Below, in pieces: positions 13,101 through 21,399 of a DNA stretch of 64,000 nt. The number at the start of each line of letters is the position of its first letter. The first letter of the stretch is position 1. The DNA is from Owenia fusiformis. Taxonomy: Eukaryota; Annelida; Polychaeta; Sabellida; Oweniidae. The notes under the pieces were generated by a model. It saw only the letters and a program-made list of their open reading frames with translations, made no database searches and was not told where the DNA came from. Made by a program: the position numbers and the translations under genes. Where the stretch lies: the NCBI GenBank assembly GCA_903813345.2, contig CAIIXF020000003.1:10926931-10990930 (forward strand). Direction: 5' to 3'.

Positions 13101-16100
13101 TTCAATAAGCTAAAATGCTATCAACACCTCAGAATCATATATGATTATCATAAAATCATACAACAAGAAAATAATGCAGTTCAATCATTCAAATTTTAGG
13201 ATGAAAGTGTTGGAGTTCCCCATCAGGCATGAACGAAATCAACAAGCACAACTAATACTATAATAAAATGAACAATCTACATGCTCATTAGGAAGTAATG
13301 ACAAACAACCAAATAGCTTGCTTTAGTTGATATTATTACTCAATAAACATAAGAAATAACAAAGGAATGATAACAGTTGAATAAAGGAAAATAGTTGAAA
13401 AAGAGAACAGTTTAACTAGCTCTGATTAAGGAATACTAACATGTGAAAAAGTGAAAATCTGAATAAGGAAAACAGCAGAATGAAACAAATGAATGAATAG
13501 AACAGCTTAATAAAGAGATTATCCGATGAAGGGAGTTGTTGAAGAAGACTTGAATAGAATCCCTAATATAGTTGAAGACTAAAGAAAGATGAGTGATAAA
13601 TCATTCCCTGTATACCAAATGTTAAATCTTGGTGGAGATAAGGCCAAGTTCATATTTTTCTGCTACAAGGTAAGGCCTCTCTATTTACATAAACTATTTT
13701 CAATCTATGGAAACAGCAACTAATGCTGTCCCAATAGCTAGATTTTGGTCCTTGGCTGGAGAAAAGGTTTGTTGGTATCATTTTATTCTAGATACTCTTT
13801 CAAGTAGATATATCTTGGGTGGAGTAAATTTGCTATTTGAGATTAACGTCTTATGGTAATTATGGAAATGACAAACAGGAAGAACAGAACAGAAAAAATA
13901 TGTTTTAATTTTTTGAACTAAGGTTACAGTTCTGTTTTAACCTTCAGAGTCATTCTGACCATGCCTATTGTGATTGCAGTCATGTAAGTGTAAGTGGAAT
14001 CATTACAGTGTTATCATTACGGTCTGAAAACAGGTGTCACTTTACTGAAATATTCGGGAATTTCATGTTACAATTGCAGATCTTTCAGACATTATTCTTG
14101 GAAATGTAAAAATCTGTATGGTAAGTAAACACTCAATCTTATGTTTTGAGAAGTTTAGCTAAATATCTAGGGTGAAATTTTTTATCACTTCCTGTTTTGT
14201 CATTTTCTACCATGAGACTTTTAAATGATGCCATCTATTCATTTTCAAACATGGGGGTAGGGATATGAAATATATTTTGACTAAGTTTAAAGGTTAATGA
14301 TAAAATGTAAGCAAAATACCAACCATCTCCTATGGCAAACACAAAGTGAAATAAGCAAAAATTATTTAGGTCAAAAGTTCACTGTAGTGGTGCCCCCTAT
14401 TTTCACACTTTAACCACAAAGAATAACTTACTTCTAGTATGTATTTTAGCTTCATTAAGGGTCACATACATACATTATTATAGGAGAATGAAAGCAGGGC
14501 ATGTCTTAAGCCAAATGTTAAGCTGAAATTTCAGATGGTCATGATGATTTTCAGATCACAATGGTCACAATGATCGGCATTACTACAAATCTACTGGTCA
14601 TTGACCTAGCTGGTCAATGAAAATATTAAAGTTTCAATGAGGTCTTGATTGTGCTCTCCTATTGCAACATCCCTCTTCAAACTTCTTACATCCCCTTGCT
14701 CTATTGGTTGATAGAACAGTATAAAATTCCAGTTTAATCATAAACATTCAAAAACGGAGTTGCCAGACAGTTTTTGAAATTCACCATTTTGACCAATCAG
14801 CTTGCAGGATTTCCTGCCAGATACTCCAGATTACGTTATTGAACTTGGAGAAAAAAAGTTGAGTTGTAAATTCAAAATAATAATCTTACTAGGTGTCAAT
14901 AACATTTGGAATATATTTTATCAAAAACCTTTGACCTTTTTCTCAGTCCATTCCCATTTTTTCTAGTTCATACATGTATATAAACATAAGTAGCAATGGA
15001 CAACTGAATTTTCAAATTAACCCAACCCCATTAAACTATATATTTTCTGAAAGCTTGGAGTGACGGCGGTGACACCCAACTCTTACTTTTATTTAACAAT
15101 ATAAAAAAATGAAAGTCTAATATAAGTTCATATTTTTCGTAAATTAGAGTCATAGAGTATCACCCGTGGGCGTTTTTTGTATTTTTTTAAAAATAAACAT
15201 TTGCAATATATAATTTTCTATGTCTCTTTCATTTGGATCAATGGAGTACATTAGTCCAAATATTTTTTATAATATGAGTAATATTCTTTCCATGTATACA
15301 AATAGTGTATCTATATGCTGGCACCTATATCACTAAATTGTATACCGGCCATAGAGCATCATATGACAGATGAGTAGGGAGCACTGATATTCTTAGCTCA
15401 TCCTGCCAATATAGCAATTATTATAATAAAGATAATATTAAATTATGTAAAAGAATAACTAAAAAATGTACTTAAATTCCATGTTTAAACATGTACAGGG
15501 TGGTTCAAAAAAATTGGAACATTTGATAATTGAACTCAAAATAGTTATTTTTTCTCTAAAATGCACCAACATTTTACTGAGTATTGTTCAATCACTTATT
15601 TATCTGATGTAAAGTTTATAGTGTATATTTAAGAAAAGGGGGTCATATCAAACATTGACTACTTTAATGCATTAGCTTTGTAGTGTGCACCTATAAACTT
15701 AACATCAGAGAGATAAGTGACTGAACTATGCTCAGTGAAATTTTGGTGCATTTTAGAGGAAAAATAAAGGTTTTGTGTTCAATTACAAATGTTCCAATTT
15801 TTTGGACCACCCTGTATATGGACATATAGTTTTCAAGTCTTGAGAGAGACCAAAATAAAACTCTCAAAGTCTTTAAAACAAGCATGCTGCATCAAGAAAT
15901 CAATGGTATGGGACATCAAGTAATCAGTGGTATGGGACATCAACTACCCAATAGTATGGGGCATCAAGTAATCAATGGTATGGGATATCAAGTGATCAGT
16001 GGTATGGGACATCAACTACCCAATAGTATGGGGCATCAAGTAATCAATGGTATGGGACATCAAGTGATCAGTGGTATGGGACATCAAGTGATCAGAACAT

Positions 16101-19100
16101 AACAGTATGAAACCAAATATGCTATTAAGTGATCAAAAGTACTGGATATCAAGTAATCAACAATGTAGGACCATCAATAGTAAATAATAAGTATTAGAAA
16201 TCAAAATGTGGGCAGTAAGTGATGGACAGTAAGTAATAAACAATAAAGGGCAGTAAGTGATCAACAATATGGAACATCAAGTGATCAACAGTATAGGAAG
16301 TAATCAACAGTGTGATTAATAGTATGGGACATCGAATGATCAATTGTATGGGACATCAAATGGTCAAAAGTATGGGACATCAAGTGATCAAAAGTATGGG
16401 ACATCAAGTTTTCAACAGTATGGGACATCAAGTGATCAATAGTATATCAAAGGAATCAAGTGTGGGACATCAAGTGATCAATAGTGTGGGACATCAAGTG
16501 GTCAATAGTATGGTATACATGTATCAAATGATCAATAGTTTGAGACATCAAGTGATCAATAGTATGGGTCATCAATGATGAACGTTTACAGTATGGGGCA
16601 TCAAAGGGAGGTGAGACTGCAAGTAGTCAAAGTGATTATCTGACGATAATAGATTGGGGCACCTGTAATTACTAAATTATGCAGTGGCAATTGTCAAATG
16701 ATCATACCAACCTATCCACATCGATCAACGTGCTTAATTGCGAGAACAACAACAAACTAATCACGTGACAATAACAATCTTTTATCATGTGTCTAATAAG
16801 TCCAAATGCAACAGACATCCTATGAAGAAGTTCTCAATAGCATATTTGGTTTCATAAATATACATTTATTTGAAGAAACAACCATAATTGAACACAGATT
16901 AACCAAAATTAACGATTTTATTTTTGCGAAAGACACACAACCCTGGAAGATAAATATGGCCGCCATCTTGCATGAGAATCAGAAGATTACACCAGCCACC
17001 CCAAAAGTTGAATTTCTACATTTGCGCATATATACAAGGGGTGATCCAAAAGTCTTGGACAGCCTGCTCTAATTTTGTTGGTTTTCGATAAAATTACTTT
17101 AAACTTTCCAATAATAAAGACCAATAACCGAACTACTTTGTGTATTAATTCCATGGTGAAATTATATATTTTATATAGTTTTCTAGATAGTTTTTAATAT
17201 AGGGACCCTGCTACCCGGAACGGTATTCGCATATGGCAACGTTCAGCCTTAAATGTTGCCGCCATATGACTTGTTTCATAAGTTTTAACCACTATCTTCC
17301 TTTGAATTTTGAATATCTAACCATGTTAGTTTACTTCCTTTGTTACCAGGGAACCAATTAATTTTGTTTTAATTATAATGTCACATATGACAATGGCTGT
17401 ATATGTCAAATTCTAAGAAAATGACATCAGACAAGCAACCCTCATTCTGGTATCATTTTTGATCCAAGATGGCTGCTGAAATGGAGAACACGAAAGAAAT
17501 CAAAGTGAAACAAAGAATACTACAAAATGTTCACACTATTATTGACCTTGAGCAGCTCCCATCTGCGCGATACAGTCTGGATATGACTCGGTGTAATTTT
17601 CTTTCTTTTCTGAAGTTGAAAGGAGGGATGAAAGAAAATGTTTTTACTCATTGGATGAGGTTTAGAGTGGCACTCAAGGAACATTTGTATCACATAAGCA
17701 ATGGCAGTTTCATAAATGTCTTCCATTCATGGGTAAAGCGGCACGAAAAATGTGCTCAAATTCATGGGAAATATGTTAAAAAGTATATCTTAACATGTGA
17801 AGATGATGGTGGCAGATGACGCTCAGATTGAAAAATCTGAAATTCTCTCATATCATGACTGGTGTTAGGTTGTGCACCTGCACCTAAAGTATTTTCCATA
17901 TTAACAGTTGTGACGTAATTTGCTATATTTAAAAACCGTTCCGGGTGGCAGGGACCCGATATCAAAAAATATTTAAAAAAGTAGCTAAAATATATTATTT
18001 CATGGTTAAACTTATACACAAAGTTGTTAAGATGTTGATCTTTATTATCTGAAAGTTTCATGTAATTATATTGAAAATAGCAAAGTTAGAGCGGGGCGTC
18101 CAAGACTTTTGGATCACCCCTCGTATATCAGTGTAAGTTTTAATTTTTTATGATCTCAAGACTTTAAACTTTACAAATAATTGCTTAATCAAAGCAATCA
18201 AAAATTATTGAGGGTATAATTAATTGATTTAAACTTTACCTCATGAAGTTCAGCCTCGCCAAAAATGATTTTCTTCTATTCTTAAGAATGCACGAAGACT
18301 TCATTCAATCATTAAACAGATCTTATAAAGATATAATAGAAAATCAACTCTTAACATAGTAAAAATGAGCGATCAAAATTGCATATAAAAGCGGAGTCAA
18401 TTTTTAGTGAATAAAATTTCCCGCGAAAACGCGCCATCTATTCGTTGTCCATTGCTACTATAAGTGGGACTCCCTTTATAGAAGCTTTGAACTGAATTTA
18501 CACTTCTTAATGCAGAAATTGATACTTTATACATACATTTTAAGAAAATAGGTATGTCAAAGAAGGTGTTAAGCCAAATATTGACCTGATAGCTCAGAAA
18601 AAATAAAAATTTTCGAATTTTCTCTCTACAGTCCTTGTTGCCCCTTTAACTGAGTCAATGAAGGTTTATTTATCATTGCTAACACTGAACTGATTTATTT
18701 TTTATACTGTACATGTCTCCAATATAATAATTGTACTGAAAAAGTAAACGAGTGCTTGTAGCACTATTAGTCCTAGTCTAACAACATTAGACCTTGCCTG
18801 GGCCTCGTTTCTTATCTGACATGTCTTATGGCCCAGGCTAGGTCTAACCTAGCTCCTTGATCATGTTTCCTTTGATGAATAATTAAATCGTTCCCCAGGT
18901 TTCGACAAGCGGAACTAATTAAACCCTGAACACATGGTAATATTACACAAAGAATGTGATCCAAGCATGCATACATACCTTATGAATACATACACACCAT
19001 CCCGTATCCCCCGTAGACCCTATTGATGCATAATTACGAAAAAATTTAAGACCGGTTTGGAATATAACGGAAATGTCGGTCAGTCCCTGTAACATCGAAA

Positions 19101-20966
19101 TTCCAAATAGTATAAGAAATTAACCGTCATCACGGCACTGCATTAACAAACAGTAGGTTTGCAATTAAAAACTATTTTGCATGTATACACGCGCTATATA
19201 AATCAATCAAAGATACCTGTTTTCCTCAAAATTGATCTTTTTATCCCGAGTAATCACGATAATAATTATCAATCTATTTGACAACAATTTCGTTTCACTA
19301 ATAGTTCAATTTCACAATCCGGGACACTCAGACGAACAGACACAATGACGGACATGCGGAAATGTCATTTTAGAGATTGGTAATTGTAGCCTCATTTTAC
19401 TAGTATAAATGAACATTTAATACAATAATATTGTGTTAAATCACTAGATGTTATGTGTTTTATATCATTGTCAAGTATCAGTTACATGCTATGGCGGAAA
19501 ATGGTTTCGATGGATCCAGAACTTGCAACAAAGGAAAGAATGTAGTAAGGAGGTTAAGGTACAGCTGGAAAGTAACATTTTGGTAAAAAATTGCTATACC
19601 TGCACATGTTATTTTCTGGTACAAAATAAAGTATGAAGGCATGTGTCAATTTCCTTGCTTTTTTCAGGAAAGTATCATTACGTCTTCTTTTAGAATATCT
19701 GGTAGGAGTTCAATGGGAACTCCAGGAAATTCCGATATTTCACACTTTCTATTTTTCCAAATTTTCTTTCAAAGTTTTCAGACAACACAGGAACTACCAT
19801 TGACCTGTTTCCAGGTTTACTAAAAATAGACAGTGTAATGATCCTTTCCTGAAAAAAGCAAGGAAATACACACATGACTTCATACTTAATTTTGTACCAG
19901 AAAATAACATGTGCAAGTATAGCAATTTTTTACCAAAATGTTACTTTCCAGCTGAACCTTAAAATCAATAACGGACCAAGAAAATTCCTAAAAGTAAAGA
20001 ACGCCGTTATTGAGTTTAACGACTTTGAACTAAGTTCTTCGCCAGCTAAAATGTCACTCGACTTTTTTTGTGATTTTGAATCACAGAAGGCATTCTGAAG
20101 TTTCAAACTGGCGCCATGTTTAATTTTTGGCATCCGCCTAATGTATATCACTTACCTTTTATTGATTCTTTCATAAGTTTCGTCAAAAACTCAGTTTGAC
20201 CAGAGTAATCTGTCTCACCGCTCGAATTTTCTTGAAAAATGTCTATTTTCTAATCACCCGGATGTGCGGTTTACTTGGACTCGCCCAAAACGAGGGGTGT
20301 CAAACGCAAGATGGTAGAGATGCAGACATGTCGCCACTCTCAGAGAATCTATTCCATAATTTCAACATTACTACGCGGTTTTACAAGCGAAAAGGATAAG
20401 GGCAGGTTGTATATAGGACTGGACAAGATGAAAATAAATATTCTAAATAGATGACACCCCTTTCGAAATAAGATGAACTGAACCTAGAAGAAATTACGTC
20501 AGAAAAACAAAAGCTCCGTAGAGAAATTTCGCTTGAAATGTTGAAAAGCAAGCCCAGTTTTCTATGGGAATATACGGTAATTAACAGTTACGTGTACAAT
20601 ATTACCGAGTTCGATGGTGCATAAGTTAGGCAGTGGATCATTTTGTAAGTACGACAATGTGAATTAATGCGACTGTTCCTTTTTGGAAGGTTTTTTGCAA
20701 AAAAGTCAAGTGACATTTTAGCTGGCAAAGAACTTATATTAGTCCTGGATCTGGGTAAGTTTGTCTGTCTCGTGTTTCCCAAAAGACAACAAATATTGAA
20801 ATAGACTAATATTGAAAAACAACAACAATTTCTTCTGATAAGTGCATCATAAACTACTTACTTTATCTTCCCATTCTGATTCCCCTTTGAAAGCTCTTGC
20901 GTAAACAGATGGTTTTTCTTCTTCTTGCTCAACCTTGCGCTTTCTCACCGCCGTATCTTGCTTCAT
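5358..20966 (-). CDS. RAB5IF: RAB5IF / OPTI (C20orf24 family), complete four-exon gene
   Basis: Coding exons on the minus strand: 20966-20862, 8565-8462, 5825-5696 and 5399-5358. Junctions have GT/AG ends and phases 0, 2 and 0. They give 126 residues, against about 129 in vertebrates. Diagnostic pieces in order are EWEDK|DEFLDVIYWLKQ, GILPLKGFVG, VDEEEYGG, KEGLMTSFATFL and TWIIFYSAIHTD at the C-terminus. Three hydrophobic segments are visible (about 39-62, 64-83 and 105-124), consistent with the EMC6-like membrane fold. Established for the family: it is the obligate partner (OPTI) of the TMCO1 insertase in the ER multipass translocon, and it has also been reported as a respirasome assembly factor (RCAF1). 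The 12.3-kb first intron is full of transposons. The gene is divergent from rhophilin across a 367-bp spacer. The ATG at 20966 is the first in-frame ATG; an in-frame GTG lies farther upstream. Confidence 0.93.
5696..5825 (-). CDS. RAB5IF: RAB5IF coding exon 3
   Basis: The acceptor CAG (5828-5826) follows a run of seven T. The first base completes the split Leu70 codon. The exon encodes the second membrane segment, the conserved VDEEEYGG loop and KEGLMTSFATFL. The donor is GTGAGT at 5695-5690, phase 0. The open frame on the opposite strand is only its shadow. Confidence 0.94.
5933..5981 (-). mobile_element. Helitron-like 3' terminus
   Basis: On the minus strand this reads GGGATTTGCTACTCTGTGGA, then GTTGCTGTTTTCTAG followed by T. 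It is a short stem-loop upstream of a CTAG end, the same motif as at 32384-32430, 32870-32914 and 34397-34441. Confidence 0.55.
6070..6850. repeat. Two diverged direct copies of a ~410-bp unit
   Basis: Shared blocks: a TTTTGACCTAGG-type start, GTGTCCAAAT, CATAAYTTCCGAAYSGG, GATTCCTGAGAAAATTCTAC, and GACCTACWTTTCGGAC with CATATCTCAAAA. The copies start near 6100 and 6510. The unit lies in RAB5IF intron 2 and its family is not known to me. Confidence 0.65.
7107..7145. repeat. AGAA microsatellite
   Basis: Seven to eight perfect GAAA units followed by GAAGAA. A short simple repeat downstream of the duplicated unit at 6070-6850. Confidence 0.9.
7146..7808. other. RAB5IF intron 2, nothing recognised
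   Basis: AT-rich sequence without a clear coding, repeat or RNA signal. Confidence 0.4.
7813..8416. mobile_element. TTAA-flanked MITE with ~200-bp inverted arms
   Basis: Left end AGGAATATTCCTTGCCA and its inverted form at the right, with TTAA immediately outside both ends (7809-7812, 8417-8420). The arms (about 7813-8012 and 8217-8416) match imperfectly over their length. The TTAA duplication suggests piggyBac-type mobilisation. It is about 45 bases from the RAB5IF exon 2 donor. Confidence 0.65.
8462..8565 (-). CDS. RAB5IF: RAB5IF coding exon 2
   Basis: The acceptor CAG lies at 8568-8566. The exon encodes DEFLDVIYWLKQ and the first membrane segment through GILPLKGFVGLL. The donor is GTAAGT at 8461-8456, phase 2. 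A TTAA-flanked MITE ends about 40 bases into the following intron. Confidence 0.94.
8583..8640 (-). repeat. Short repeat shared with the RABIF intron
   Basis: Inverted relative of 370-432. Both copies hold the block GAAGGCTTCATTTTACA or its complement, and each lies close upstream of a 3' splice site (of RAB5IF exon 2 and of the RABIF last exon respectively). Confidence 0.55.
8758..8882. repeat. Foldback repeat, 37-bp arms
   Basis: GAATGATTTGAAGTGCAATA at 8758 reappears inverted ending at 8882, with a 50-bp centre. Probably a small MITE in RAB5IF intron 1. Confidence 0.7.
9371..11366 (-). mobile_element. 5'-truncated non-LTR retrotransposon (LINE) with reverse transcriptase
   Basis: The 13-bp duplication ACAAACCCTAACT flanks the insert (9358-9370 and 11367-11379). 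The A/AT-rich 3' tail is at 9371-9415. Minus-strand reading frames show a reverse transcriptase: NYRPITRLSCLSK, motif A FLDISAAFDTIPHNLL, motif B SGVPQGSILGPLLF and motif C YADD. These are followed by a long C-terminal region ending in a CxC-x8-H-x5-C knuckle (CLCGDKSETTKHVIFSCP). The 5' end is missing just before the RT fingers, so no endonuclease is present. The frame changes three times (near 10915, between 10645 and 10487, and near 10140), so this copy is dead. The clade could be Jockey- or CR1-like; the sequence read by eye does not decide. It lies in RAB5IF intron 1 in the gene's own orientation. Confidence 0.93.
11380..15493. other. RAB5IF intron 1, mostly unrecognised
   Basis: AT-rich DNA. 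One recognisable block (11877-12110) is the inverted partner of 39553-39765. A GC-richer patch at 12640-12720 ends in CCCCCCTGCCTATGCCCATG, loosely like hAT MITE ends. No gene was found. Confidence 0.4.
11877..12110 (+). repeat. Dispersed repeat, inverted copy at 39553-39765
   Basis: Shared blocks in opposite orientation include ACATGTGGRTGG, TTTATCATCTCT, CCTGGAGGTA, GCACCTGTTTAAATCC and AATTTCCCTCCTCCTTT. The family was not identified. Confidence 0.75.
15496..15814. mobile_element. Mariner-type MITE
   Basis: Ends CAGGGTGGTTCAAAAAAATT and the inverted AATTTTTTGGACCACCCTG, with TA on both sides (15494-15495, 15815-15816). The inverted arms are about 140 bp each; no coding content. Confidence 0.8.
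15885..16612 (+). repeat. 24-bp minisatellite
   Basis: Unit close to GTATGGGACATCAAGTRATC plus four more bases. It is tight at 15900-16100 and degenerate, with interruptions, to 16612. The multiple-of-three period leaves an open frame of MGHQVI-type octapeptides, with no sign that it is a gene. Confidence 0.9.
16613..17034. other. RAB5IF intron 1, nothing recognised
   Basis: No supported feature between the minisatellite and the mariner element. Confidence 0.4.
17035..18123 (+). mobile_element. Internally deleted mariner element with transposase C-terminus
   Basis: Termini CAAGGGGTGATCCAAAAGTC and the inverted GACTTTTGGATCACCCCTCG are flanked by TA (17033-17034, 18124-18125). The arms match for about 190 bp, including CCCGGAACGG and its complement. 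An open frame at 17469-17819 on the plus strand encodes 116 residues. Their later part follows the end of a mariner transposase: YSLDMTRCNF (usually YSPDLxPCDF), then WVKRHEKCAQIHGKYVKKY (usually WxKCIxxxGxYVEK). The catalytic Asp positions upstream are lost, so it is nonautonomous. It lies in RAB5IF intron 1. Confidence 0.82.
18126..18768. other. RAB5IF intron 1, nothing recognised
   Basis: No supported feature. The short GC-richer piece at 18420-18480 has no recognised identity. Confidence 0.4.
18769..20112. repeat. Left arm of large inverted repeat
   Basis: Matches 21428-22290 in reverse complement, by eye about 85-90% identical outside insertions. Shared landmarks are AACAACATTAGACC, the CTATATAAATCAATCAAAGA block, TATCCCGAGTAATC, AATTTCGTTTCA, GACATGCGGAAATGTCATTT and AACGCCGTTATTGAGTTTAA. 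The arm is longer than its partner mainly because of the MITE at 19558-19958. It lies in RAB5IF intron 1. Confidence 0.88.
19558..19958. mobile_element. TTAA-flanked palindromic MITE inside the left arm
   Basis: Ends GGTACAGCTGGAAAGTAAC and an inverted near copy, with TTAA at 19554-19557 and 19959-19962. The two halves are inverted copies over about 155 bp. The other arm of the large inverted repeat has the uninterrupted sequence at 21523-21535 with a single TTAA, which shows a clean insertion. Confidence 0.85.
20033..20735. repeat. 37-bp inverted pair, possible element ends
   Basis: AGTTCTTCGCCAGCTAAAAT and following bases at 20033-20070 recur inverted at 20696-20735. The homology of the large inverted repeat breaks at the same point (20033), so this may be a separate insertion of about 700 bp. 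No flanking duplication was identified. Confidence 0.4.
20862..20966 (-). CDS. RAB5IF: RAB5IF coding exon 1
   Basis: Encodes 35 residues, from MKQDTAVRKRK to SEWEDK: a lysine/glutamate-rich cytosolic N-terminus followed by the conserved EWEDK. The donor is GTAAGT at 20861-20856, phase 0. The first 12 bases of this intron (GTAAGTAGTTTA) equal those of rhophilin intron 1. Confidence 0.92.
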
Positions 20967-21034
20967 AATTTTAGAATATTTTCGTGAAAAAGCTTTGAGC
21001 GATAATACAACGAAGTCCCTATGACAAACCACAT
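20963..21034 (-). promoter_or_regulatory. Possible RAB5IF upstream ORF ending on the start codon
   Basis: An ATG at 21034-21032 opens a 23-codon frame on the minus strand. Its TGA (20965-20963) overlaps the RAB5IF ATG as ATGA. It matters only if transcription starts upstream of 21034, which the sequence cannot show. Confidence 0.35.
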
Positions 21035-21333
21035 GAAGTATTAGCCTGTGCCACAGAATAATTCTAATTCCTGGGCGTTACAATGTTGAAACTCAATGAG
21101 TTTGATAATAAAATAAATCGTATTTATAAATAGTAATATCTTTATGCTTCAGCAGTCATTTAATTAGATTGACCAGTATAGTCGGTCCCCACAAATTTGG
21201 ATCCAATGAAAAGTTTGGAGATATTCACTTCTTCAAAGTAGTTTTTGGTGCTAGCTAAAAAATAATTCTGCGTTTAAAAGTGTTATATACGTCTTGTATG
21301 GTTTTAAAAGAAAATAATATAAATATGTAAAGT
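20967..21333. promoter_or_regulatory. Divergent promoter region between RAB5IF and rhophilin
   Basis: The start codons of two oppositely transcribed genes are 367 bp apart, so both 5' UTRs and both core promoters must fit here unless there are upstream non-coding exons. No convincing TATA box was fixed; AT-rich tracts lie at 21255-21330. Inference from gene layout. Confidence 0.7.
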
Positions 21334-21399
21334 ATGGCAGCAACATTACCACGGACAAATCCAAGCTCATCAAATGGTTATGATCCATTCAGACGGAAG
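21334..21399 (+). CDS. RHPN: Rhophilin exon 1
   Basis: Encodes MAATLPRTNPSSSNGYDPFRRK. The NGYDPFRRK|GSDPL junction aligns with DGYFRK-GCNPL of human RHPN2, which supports both the start exon and the 18.4-kb first intron. Donor GTAAGT at 21400, phase 0. Confidence 0.88.

Noticed and set aside
15884-16578. MGHQ-repeat protein
   Set aside because: A 24-bp minisatellite with interruptions; the open frame follows from the period.
20964-21032. Longer RAB5IF N-terminus from 21032
   Set aside because: The in-frame codon there is GTG, not ATG; the first in-frame ATG is at 20966.
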